DNA of 22,338 nt from NCBI RefSeq assembly GCF_946479715.1, contig NZ_CAMLHF010000082.1, positions 1 to 22,338 of the forward strand. The letters are read 5' to 3'. Source of the DNA: an uncultured Pedobacter sp. Its GTDB lineage: Bacteria > Bacteroidota > Bacteroidia > Sphingobacteriales > Sphingobacteriaceae. Of the stretch, positions 1 through 6,920 are shown in pieces. The notes beneath the pieces were generated by a model. It did no database searches, was not told the DNA's origin, and worked only from the letters and a program-made list of their open reading frames with translations. Each line of letters starts with the position of its first letter. Positions within the stretch are counted from its first letter, which is position 1. The position numbers were made by a program, and so were the translations under genes.

Positions 1-515
1 GAATGCGCAGCATCAGACATCAACAATATCCTTCCCAGTTCAGATTGTTTTGCTGTAACAGGTTTGAAAATGCTTTTTATTGCAGGATCATTTACAATTT
101 CACGCAACTCATTATAATTACATGGCAGCCCTGCAATATCAACTCCAATTATTGCTTTCGTTTTTTTTGTAATCTTACTTTTCACCATTGCCGGATCAAT
201 AGTAAAGTCATCTAAAATATCCACCATTACCGGTGTGGCCCCGCAATGCAAAACACATAAAGCGGTAGCACAATAAGAATAGGCTGGTACAATAACTTCA
301 TCTCCATCACCTATGCCAAACCATTTCAGCATCATAATTGCTCCCGAGGTCCAGGAGTTCACACAAACAGTGGCTTTAGATCCCGTTAAATTCAATAACT
401 CATATTCCAGGGCCTTAACTTTTGGTCCCGAAGTAATCCAGTTGGTGCGAAGAGAATCAAGCACTTCATCAATCACTGCCTGATCAATAAATGGCGGAGA
501 GAAAGGTATGTTCAT
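1..515 (-). CDS. DegT/DnrJ/EryC1/StrS family sugar aminotransferase, N-terminal part (runs off left edge)
   Basis: These are the first 171 codons of a PLP-dependent aminotransferase, the family that puts an amino group on nucleotide-linked keto-sugars for surface polysaccharides. The protein starts MNIPFSPPFIDQ, followed by the typical segment with NWITSGPKV, a cofactor-phosphate region around VNSWTSGAI, and GDEVIVPAYSYCAT. At the cut edge is SDAAH, where Asp168 is the expected residue pairing with the PLP ring nitrogen. The catalytic lysine lies beyond the window, so activity cannot be judged. A somewhat extended stretch (about residues 140-165) separates the GVDIAGLPCN segment from SDAAH. 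It is the last visible gene of the operon, 59 bp downstream of the GT4 gene. It differs clearly from the complete DegT protein at 2561-3730, so the operon carries two non-identical aminotransferases. The family call is secure; the sugar is unknown. Confidence 0.88.
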   Translation of the reverse strand, partial: MNIPFSPPFIDQAVIDEVLDSLRTNWITSGPKVKALEYELLNLTGSKATVCVNSWTSGAIMMLKWFGIGDGDEVIVPAYSYCATALCVLHCGATPVMVDILDDFTIDPAMVKSKITKKTKAIIGVDIAGLPCNYNELREIVNDPAIKSIFKPVTAKQSELGRILLMSDAAH

Positions 516-574
516 ATCTTTAAGATTTTAATATTTGGTAAGCCTAATAAATTGATTGTTAAACCTCTATGGAT

Positions 575-1681
575 TTAAATATGGGTTAGTATTAACTTTT
601 CCCATTTTGCGAAAGTGTTTTCGAGGGAGTTTGTCTGATTAATCAACTGTGCGTTTGCAGACATTTTTATTTTAAGAGCAGGATCACTCATGGTTCTTTC
701 TATCGCTTCAGAAAGATATTTTATACTGTTTGCCTCAACTAATAGGCCATTTTCCTCATTCTCGATAATGTCTGAAGGTCCAAATTCACAATTGGTAGCC
801 ACACAGGCACAGCCTAAACTCATGGCTTCAACAAGTACATTGGGGTATCCTTCATTTCGTGATGAAAGCACAAACATTTCTGCCTGTCTGTAATAGTCCT
901 GAAGATTTTTCTGGTAACCAATCAGTTTCACCCGGCCATTAAGGTTTAAATCTTTAATTTGTCTTTCCAGATTTTCACGCTCACCGCCCTCACCAGAAAT
1001 CAAAAGATCTACATCCTGCATTTCAAGTTTTTTATAAGCTTTTATTAGCAAATCAAATCCTTTCTGATGATCTAGCCTTCCCACACTAAGAATAAATTTA
1101 CGAGGGTAAACTCTTTCTATACAGGCGGCACTAAACTGACTGACTGGATTATTAATCACTTCAAAATTGCTTAACGCACTAAATGATTTATTCTTTCTGA
1201 AGCCATCAACCATGCCTTTTGAGGGAACAACTATGGCTTTGGATTTACTATAAACCCTTGCCGACAACCATCTTAAGAAATGGTTAAGCTGATGTACGGT
1301 ATAGTCTGGAGTAATACGTTCAGAAACCAGGTAAGGTGTCTTTAAAATATTACAGGTAAGGCCCATCCATATATTCGCAGAAGTCATAAATGACACCACA
1401 CAACTTGGCTTTTCTTTTATCAGGATAAACAGTAGCTTAAAAAGAGTTACTCCCCCATACCATAACCGGAAAAAAAAAGACTGGTTTCGGATATTGCTTA
1501 CAAGAGAAATGATTTTTATTCCCTTCTCTAAGTGATAGGCAGGTTTAGCCTCATTCAGACAAACCATTGTTACATCAAAACCTTTATTATAAAAATAATT
1601 GCCAAGGTTCGAAATTACCCGCTCCGCTCCGCCTCCAAAAAGGCTGTTAATGGCAAAAATCAGTTTATATTTTCTTACCAT
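575..1681 (-). CDS. GT4-family (GT-B fold) glycosyltransferase
   Basis: A retaining glycosyltransferase that should add one sugar from a nucleotide donor to the growing repeat unit on the cytoplasmic side of the membrane. The N-terminus has the glycine-rich acceptor-side loop NSLFGGGAERVI, and the C-terminal Rossmann half begins at LSVGRLDHQKGFDLLI. The EX7E motif of the family is present as Glu277 and Glu285 in EGYPNVLVEAM, followed by the donor-binding stretch FGPSDIIENEENGLLV. The length of 368 residues is normal. Its start overlaps the last 7 bp of the upstream GT2 gene, which indicates translational coupling. A run of nine A on the plus strand (1470-1478, T9 in the coding strand, encoding Phe-Phe-Phe) lies inside the gene. 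Donor and linkage cannot be read from sequence. Confidence 0.93.
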   Translation of the reverse strand: MVRKYKLIFAINSLFGGGAERVISNLGNYFYNKGFDVTMVCLNEAKPAYHLEKGIKIISLVSNIRNQSFFFRLWYGGVTLFKLLFILIKEKPSCVVSFMTSANIWMGLTCNILKTPYLVSERITPDYTVHQLNHFLRWLSARVYSKSKAIVVPSKGMVDGFRKNKSFSALSNFEVINNPVSQFSAACIERVYPRKFILSVGRLDHQKGFDLLIKAYKKLEMQDVDLLISGEGGERENLERQIKDLNLNGRVKLIGYQKNLQDYYRQAEMFVLSSRNEGYPNVLVEAMSLGCACVATNCEFGPSDIIENEENGLLVEANSIKYLSEAIERTMSDPALKIKMSANAQLINQTNSLENTFAKWEKLILTHI

Positions 1682-2532
1682 AATGAGGTAATCGTTTGGA
1701 ATGCATTATTGAAATTGAAATACCTGATATCAAATAGAAAATATTGTTTAAAATAGATTTTCAATAGTTCTCTTTTTTGAAGCGAGGAATATTTGAAGTT
1801 CTTTATGGTAAGGTTAAAATCGCTTATCATTCTTGATTTCCTAATTTTCGGATCTATCATACTCCATATTCCACCGGTGTGGTGTCGGTAACATGCCATC
1901 ACTTCAGGTAACACATAAATCTTTTTACCTGTATTTGCAACTGCATATAATTTTAAAAGCGTATCTGTACCATAAGTTTCGAAATACCAGCTTTGTTCTG
2001 CTACGCCCGTTACTTGTTTAATATTCCTCATCATCAAAGAACAGATTCTCGTTTCCTCTCTTTTCCCCATCAAAACATCTTTATAATCAAACTCCAAACT
2101 CACCGGCGAATCTTTTACATAAACAAGCTTATCAAAATCATCAATCACTTCACTATGATGGCAACAGATCACATAATCATCATGGGCTTCTAAAAAGTCT
2201 ACTTGTTTCTGCAGTTTAGAGGCATCTGTCCAAAAATCGTCTCCATCACACATCGCTATATACTTTCCTTTTGCGCGTCCTACTACATCAGTTTGATTTC
2301 TTATCGCTCCTATATTGGGGTCATGACTAATCAGTTTGACCAAACCCGGATACCTTGTACAATATGTTTCGATAATTGCTTTTGTGTTGTCCGAGGAATT
2401 ATCCTCACCAACCAGGATTTCAAATTTAAAATTAGTCTCCTGCATCAAAAAACCATCTAGAGCCTGAGCAATATATTTTTCGTGGTTATACGTGATACAA
2501 CATACTGATACCATTAATTCATGTGTAGGCAT
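1675..2532 (-). CDS. GT2-family (GT-A fold) glycosyltransferase
   Basis: An inverting family 2 glycosyltransferase for repeat-unit assembly. The N-terminus VSVCCITYNHEKYIAQALDG is the typical first beta strand and nucleotide-binding loop. EILVGEDNSSDNT follows, and the metal-binding DXD-type motif is DGDD at residues 96-99 (MCDGDDFW). No transmembrane helix is evident. At 285 residues it is a usual size for a cytoplasmic capsule GT2. The start MPTHELMVS lies 28 bp downstream of the DegT gene; a second Met at residue 7 is an alternative start. The 3' end overlaps the GT4 start by 7 bp. The sugar transferred is unknown. Confidence 0.93.
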   Translation of the reverse strand: MPTHELMVSVCCITYNHEKYIAQALDGFLMQETNFKFEILVGEDNSSDNTKAIIETYCTRYPGLVKLISHDPNIGAIRNQTDVVGRAKGKYIAMCDGDDFWTDASKLQKQVDFLEAHDDYVICCHHSEVIDDFDKLVYVKDSPVSLEFDYKDVLMGKREETRICSLMMRNIKQVTGVAEQSWYFETYGTDTLLKLYAVANTGKKIYVLPEVMACYRHHTGGIWSMIDPKIRKSRMISDFNLTIKNFKYSSLQKRELLKIYFKQYFLFDIRYFNFNNAFQTITSLW

Positions 2533-2560
2533 AGCTTATATTATTTTGTTGTTATAAGGA

Positions 2561-3730
2561 TTAGACAGCTCCATTTTGTAAGCCGGCGAATACGGGCTTC
2601 AGGTTATTTACAGGAATCAAATGATTCAATCTTTCGATCTCAGCCGGGCGGTCATAATTTTGCACCCTTAAAATTATCCTTGTAATCAGGTCAAGGTCAC
2701 TGGATGTTAGCGTATGATATAATGGTAAACAAAGAATCCTTCTTGATACTGAATCGCATACCGGCATATGAGGTGATGTGACAAAAGGCAAAGTAGAAAG
2801 AGATGGATAAAAGTACCTTCTGCAATACACCTTTTCATTCTCCAGCGCTTTTAAGCATCGCAGCATTAAATCTTCACTATCAAACAATACAGGGAAATAC
2901 GCATAATTGTAATCAAGGTTTTCGTTAAGTTTTGGATATCTGGCTTCCAGATTAGCTAAAGCTTTCCAGTAATAAAATGACAGCAACCTTCTTTTGTCTA
3001 AAATTTCATCAATCTCTTTTAGGTTGCATAAACCCATTGCAGCATGAAATTCACAATTTTTGCCATTTATGCCCAACTCAGAAAATTCATCCGGACCATC
3101 GTGCCCAAAGTTTCTCATTAAGGCCATCTTTTTCAACAAGTCGGGGCATTGAGTAAATACTGCTCCTCCCTCAATTGTATGAAACACTTTGGTTGCATGG
3201 AAGCTTGTTGTGCTCACATCTCCATAAGCAAATACCGACTTGTTTTTATATTTTGTACCAAAACAATGCGCAGCGTCATAAATTACCTTTAATGAATACC
3301 TGTCTGCAATTTCCTGTATGGCATCAATATCACATGGGTTACCATATACATGGGTAGCAAGAATGGCTGATGTTTGAGGCGTTATCGCAGCTTCAATTTT
3401 TTTAGGATCTATGTTAAAAGTTTCTTCGTCAATATCTACAAATACCGGTTTGCAGCCTTCCCATACAATACTATTTGTAGTTGCAACAAAAGAAAAAGGT
3501 GTTGTAATAATTTCACCTTTCAGACCAAGTGCTTTAATTGCAATTTGTAATGCCATTGTACCATTCGAAACAAACAGCAAATGTTTAATTTCCAAATAGT
3601 TCTTGAGCTTCAATTCAAGTTCATTAACCAGCGGCCCATTATTGGTAAGCCACTGACGTTCCCAAATGCTGTGAATGTACTCTTCAAATTCGTTAACTTT
3701 TGGAAGAAAAGGTTTGGTTACTGGTATCAT
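2561..3730 (-). CDS. DegT/DnrJ/EryC1/StrS family nucleotide-sugar aminotransferase
   Basis: A complete 389-residue PLP aminotransferase that would convert a nucleotide-bound 4-keto (or 3-keto) deoxysugar to the amino sugar, using an amino acid as amino donor. Visible family landmarks are NNGPLVNELE, the phosphate-binding SNGTMALQIA, TTPFSFVATTNS, the PLP-pairing Asp152 in YDAAHCFG, and the Schiff-base lysine Lys181 in SFHATKVFHTIEGGAVF. The subtype resembles VioA/FdtB-like enzymes that make 4- or 3-amino-dideoxy sugars, but I cannot decide the regiochemistry. The start overlaps the stop of the flippase gene by 4 bp (ATGA), so the two are translationally coupled. Matching dehydratase and nucleotidyltransferase genes are not in the window. 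Confidence 0.93.
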   Translation of the reverse strand: MIPVTKPFLPKVNEFEEYIHSIWERQWLTNNGPLVNELELKLKNYLEIKHLLFVSNGTMALQIAIKALGLKGEIITTPFSFVATTNSIVWEGCKPVFVDIDEETFNIDPKKIEAAITPQTSAILATHVYGNPCDIDAIQEIADRYSLKVIYDAAHCFGTKYKNKSVFAYGDVSTTSFHATKVFHTIEGGAVFTQCPDLLKKMALMRNFGHDGPDEFSELGINGKNCEFHAAMGLCNLKEIDEILDKRRLLSFYYWKALANLEARYPKLNENLDYNYAYFPVLFDSEDLMLRCLKALENEKVYCRRYFYPSLSTLPFVTSPHMPVCDSVSRRILCLPLYHTLTSSDLDLITRIILRVQNYDRPAEIERLNHLIPVNNLKPVFAGLQNGAV

Positions 3731-5169
3731 CTCTTTAGGATTAATTGTTTAAAATCATGAATTGGTGCAAGTCTTAAAATTGAACTGCTGGCCAGGTAAA
3801 TCAGAGAGAAAAACAGGCCGTCTATTATAATTCTGGTAACATCTAATAACTGGAGTGTGCTGAAGCATAACATATCAGCCAGATAGCATAACATCCCTGC
3901 AAAAACAGAGGTCGCAATCATTGGAAGAATATCAATAATTTGCTCTCCTATAGGGTAATTGATCAGTTTTCCGCTATAAATTGAATTGATGTAATAACCT
4001 ATAAAATTGAACATCAACTGAAAATATAGTAAGCCATATATCCCAAATGGAAACACACACAAAATGCCAACTACACAAATTGATTTTTTAATAAATTCTA
4101 GTTTCAGTATCAGATCACTCCTGCCCTTTACTTTTAATATGTTAAGGTTATAAGCATGCAAAGGATACATAATGCCTGCAATGCACAGAATTTGAAAGTA
4201 TGGTACTGCAGGCAGCCATTTATCAGTAAACAGAAACCTGAATAAAGGTTCTGCTATTACAGCCAGCAGAATTAAAATAGGCGTATTCCAGAAAATAACC
4301 TGCTGCATTAATCTTTTATAAACCATTTTCAACCTCAAATCGTCATCGGCAATCGATGCGAACATTGGGTAGGTAACTTTATTTATTACTGCAGATATGT
4401 TTGCAATTGGCAGCTGACTAGCTGAATCTGCTCTCGAATAAAAACCTAGCTGTACAACAGAATAATACTTACCAATAATTAATACATATATGTTTCTATA
4501 AAGGATATCCAGCAAACCAGTCAAGGTCATTTTATAACCAAAATGAAAGTGCTTCTTAAAGCATCGTTTACTGAATACAAAACTTGGTGTCCATCCAGAG
4601 TAAAGCCAATGCATCACTGTCGATAAGAAAGACTGAAACAAACCCATCCAAACTAAGCTCCATACCCCGTAACCCTGCAGAGCTAAAAAAACGCCCAATA
4701 ATCCACCTATCAATACTGCAGGGATCTGAATTTTCATTTGAATTTTAAAATTCATCTCCTTTGTTAGCCGTGCGTTCTGCACACCGTAAAAAGCATTTAT
4801 GATAAAGTCTATTGCATAAACCCTAAGAATCAGCGTCAGCACATCCTGATGATAAAATGAAGCAATCAGAGGTGCCAGCAGATAAATAATAGCATACAAT
4901 ACAATACTTCCGCCCAGGTTAAAAAAGAAAACCGTTGAATAGTCATCCTGTCCCAAATCCGACGATCGTATTAGCGATGACGCCAAACCACTTTCTAACA
5001 AAGAATTACCTATAGCAATAAAAACTGTTAGCATAGCTATAAGGCCAAATTCTGCAGGCAATAAAATCCTGGCCAGTATCATCGTAATGCAGAAGCCAAT
5101 TAGCTGCACACTAAACTGCTGTGTAAAATTCCAGATTAACCCTGAAATTGTTTTTTTCTGTAAAGACAT
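3727..5169 (-). CDS. Wzx-type polysaccharide flippase / lipopolysaccharide biosynthesis protein (MOP superfamily)
   Basis: A polytopic inner-membrane protein of 480 residues that should flip the lipid-linked repeat unit from the cytoplasmic to the periplasmic face. The N-terminus, from MSLQKKTISGLIWNF to ILARILLPAEFGLIAML, is typical of the WzxC/TuaB-like branch of the MOP exporters. It continues with LLESGLASSLIR and many hydrophobic segments spread over the whole length, consistent with 12-14 helices. It lies 10 bp downstream of the acyltransferase gene and overlaps the following aminotransferase by 4 bp. Flippases co-evolve with their repeat unit, so its placement among glycosyltransferases fits a Wzx/Wzy-type pathway. 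The polymerase Wzy is not visible here and may lie beyond the left edge. Confidence 0.9.
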   Translation of the reverse strand: MSLQKKTISGLIWNFTQQFSVQLIGFCITMILARILLPAEFGLIAMLTVFIAIGNSLLESGLASSLIRSSDLGQDDYSTVFFFNLGGSIVLYAIIYLLAPLIASFYHQDVLTLILRVYAIDFIINAFYGVQNARLTKEMNFKIQMKIQIPAVLIGGLLGVFLALQGYGVWSLVWMGLFQSFLSTVMHWLYSGWTPSFVFSKRCFKKHFHFGYKMTLTGLLDILYRNIYVLIIGKYYSVVQLGFYSRADSASQLPIANISAVINKVTYPMFASIADDDLRLKMVYKRLMQQVIFWNTPILILLAVIAEPLFRFLFTDKWLPAVPYFQILCIAGIMYPLHAYNLNILKVKGRSDLILKLEFIKKSICVVGILCVFPFGIYGLLYFQLMFNFIGYYINSIYSGKLINYPIGEQIIDILPMIATSVFAGMLCYLADMLCFSTLQLLDVTRIIIDGLFFSLIYLASSSILRLAPIHDFKQLILKR

Positions 5170-5179
5170 GGTAAAGGGT

Positions 5180-6181
5180 TTATTTTTGAAAAGAACCTGA
5201 ATACCTGGGTTTATGGAACCTATAGTTCCTTAAAAAATGAAGTATTGGTTTTTCCAAAAACCGCGTTACCAGCCATGCTATGGTTATCATGGAAATGATG
5301 CCTATAAAAATTACCAGAAATTCGTTAGAAATATATCGCCCTATTTTTCTCATCAGCACAAAACCTATGTTTTGATGCAGTAGATATAGCGGATAAGAAA
5401 TATAACCCAGAAACACAAAGGGTTTCCAGGTAAGCAGCGTAAGCTTGTCGTAAACGAACAAGTAAAACAAGCAAAATATTGCAGAAAACACACCAAAACA
5501 GATCAAAGTGGGGTTTTCTATTACTCCAGCTAAGAAACATACACCAATCAAAATGTGTTCACGCCAGTCTCCTCCGTCAAATTTTATTCTATAAAAAAGA
5601 ATTCCTGCAAGAAAAAACATCCCGTATTGTAAATTCAGCAAATAAGCGCCAAAAGGTAGTGTAAATAGACTATTGCTTATCATTAGGCTCAGCCATATTA
5701 CTGCTATTGTCCTCATTTTACTTAGTAATCTGAGTTGGAACAAAGCACCCATAAAAGTGTAGAAAAACAGTTCCGGTACCAGCGACCAGTAAGCCCCATC
5801 AACATTCTTAATTCCGAAAACCCCTTGTATCATACTCATGTTCATCAAAAGAACTGAGACACTGTTTGTCTCCATTTTAGGATCCTGAGAAAGGTTTACA
5901 ATTAAAAATGTGATAAATACACAAATCCAGTAAGTTGGATAAAGCCTCGAAAACCTTTTGTAAGCAAAATCCTCTAATGAGGTTTTCCCTTGCAGAGACA
6001 TAAAGATCACAAAGCCACTGATCATAAAAAACAGCTCTACTCCGTAACGGCCAATCTCCCAATCGAATTTAGAAGGATAATTATGGCCAAAATTCATTCT
6101 GAACTTAGATGTATAATGGAATACAACTACGTTAAGAGCGGCAATTCCTCTTAAAACATCCAGTTCTTTTAAGCGTACCAT
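5180..6181 (-). CDS. Acyltransferase family 3 (OafA/YrhL-like) membrane O-acyltransferase
   Basis: A 333-residue integral-membrane acyltransferase, expected to transfer an acyl group (often acetyl) to a sugar hydroxyl of the polysaccharide. The N-terminal signature LKELDVLRGIAALNVVVFHY contains the conserved Arg11 and the likely catalytic His22. The second family block appears as GRYGVELFFMISGFVIF followed by FAYKRFSRLYPTYW. About ten hydrophobic segments cover the rest, and it ends with a short basic tail. No SGNH hydrolase domain is fused, so this is the short form. It sits 17 bp downstream of upxY and 10 bp upstream of the flippase gene. Acceptor and acyl donor are not determined by sequence. 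Confidence 0.92.
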   Translation of the reverse strand: MVRLKELDVLRGIAALNVVVFHYTSKFRMNFGHNYPSKFDWEIGRYGVELFFMISGFVIFMSLQGKTSLEDFAYKRFSRLYPTYWICVFITFLIVNLSQDPKMETNSVSVLLMNMSMIQGVFGIKNVDGAYWSLVPELFFYTFMGALFQLRLLSKMRTIAVIWLSLMISNSLFTLPFGAYLLNLQYGMFFLAGILFYRIKFDGGDWREHILIGVCFLAGVIENPTLICFGVFSAIFCLFYLFVYDKLTLLTWKPFVFLGYISYPLYLLHQNIGFVLMRKIGRYISNEFLVIFIGIISMITIAWLVTRFLEKPILHFLRNYRFHKPRYSGSFQK

Positions 6182-6198
6182 AATTAATGGGATTTGTC

Positions 6199-6726
6199 TT
6201 AATTGATTAGTTCAAGACTGTTAATAGCAACTTTAGTAGTTAAAACACAGCTCAGACTTTCAATTACTACTACTACTGTTCTTTCCTGAATTTTAATAAC
6301 CCTGCCTTCTTTAAGGCTCATCAATCCCTCTTTAATTTTTACCCTGTCGCCAATTTCCAAATATTGAAAGGCCATAACTTCAGTGTCTGGGAATATTTCA
6401 AGGCAATGTTTTATATCCTCTATAACACTTTCTCTAACCTGTGCCGGTTTTCCCATGTAATACACAAAGTTCATTACCCCTAAAGTAACCCTCACTTTAA
6501 GCTCCTCTCTGGGATCTATGTATACAAAAACATAAGAATTAAACAGAGGAAGCTCTACTTCTTTAATCCTGTCAGCCCATTTGTTCTTTACTTTTCTTAC
6601 CGGACAGTAGCTGGTAATACCTTGCAGTTTAAGCAACTCATCAACCTTTTTTTCCCATCTAGGGCGAGTGTAGATCACATACCACCTGCGTGGCATATTG
6701 GTTCTGATGGTGGACAGATTTTCCAT
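6199..6726 (-). CDS. UpxY-family (NusG-like) transcription antiterminator
   Basis: A 175-residue NusG paralogue that should bind RNA polymerase and help it read through the long polysaccharide operon. The NGN domain starts at RRWYVIYTRPRWEKKVDELL and includes CPVRKVKNKWADR, LPLFNSYVFVYI and the segment VMNFVYYMGKPAQV. The KOW domain follows (about residues 125-160: GDRVKIKEGLMSLKEGRVI). The final Leu-Glu-Leu-Ile-Asn is typical. In Bacteroides capsule loci the UpxY gene is usually first; here it is third, behind the two export genes and a 194-bp gap, and directly in front of the sugar-assembly genes. That suggests it protects mainly the downstream, variable half of the operon. The start has a nearby second Met (residue 9). 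Confidence 0.92.
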   Translation of the reverse strand: MENLSTIRTNMPRRWYVIYTRPRWEKKVDELLKLQGITSYCPVRKVKNKWADRIKEVELPLFNSYVFVYIDPREELKVRVTLGVMNFVYYMGKPAQVRESVIEDIKHCLEIFPDTEVMAFQYLEIGDRVKIKEGLMSLKEGRVIKIQERTVVVVIESLSCVLTTKVAINSLELIN

Positions 6727-6920
6727 AATTTTGATTTGAGATTATTAATTAGATTGTGGCCGGATACAGCTTCGCTACCTCACTTACATGATAAATTGCA
6801 GTTTTAGAGAAAAATCCTGTTGCGCACCGTCCATTTCTTGAATATATCGGTCCCTTTTACCGATCTGTCACTACATCCAACTCACCTAAACTTAATGTAT
6901 CAGCTAATCCCTATTTTAGC
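6727..6920 (-). promoter_or_regulatory. Gap between wzc-like gene and upxY, possible antitermination leader
   Basis: This 194-bp stretch is by far the longest gap in the polysaccharide operon. I see no credible gene in it. It contains a hairpin-forming inverted repeat (6846-6864). On the minus strand there is no convincing Bacteroidota promoter (TTTG then TAnnTTTG); the best -7-like match is TAAGTTTA at 6894-6887, with no good upstream element. A leader or loading site for UpxY is inferred from position only. Confidence 0.35.
6846..6864 (-). repeat. Hairpin-forming inverted repeat upstream of upxY
   Basis: ATCGGT and ACCGAT arms (6 bp, perfect) flank a 7-nt loop. In the transcript this would be a short stem about 120 nt upstream of the upxY start. 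No U-run follows it, so it does not look like an intrinsic terminator. It could act as a pause or recruitment element for the antiterminator, or be chance. Confidence 0.4.

Noticed and set aside
3..215. Short plus-strand open frame at the left edge
   Set aside because: It is antisense to the partial DegT aminotransferase, whose minus-strand translation gives clear family motifs.
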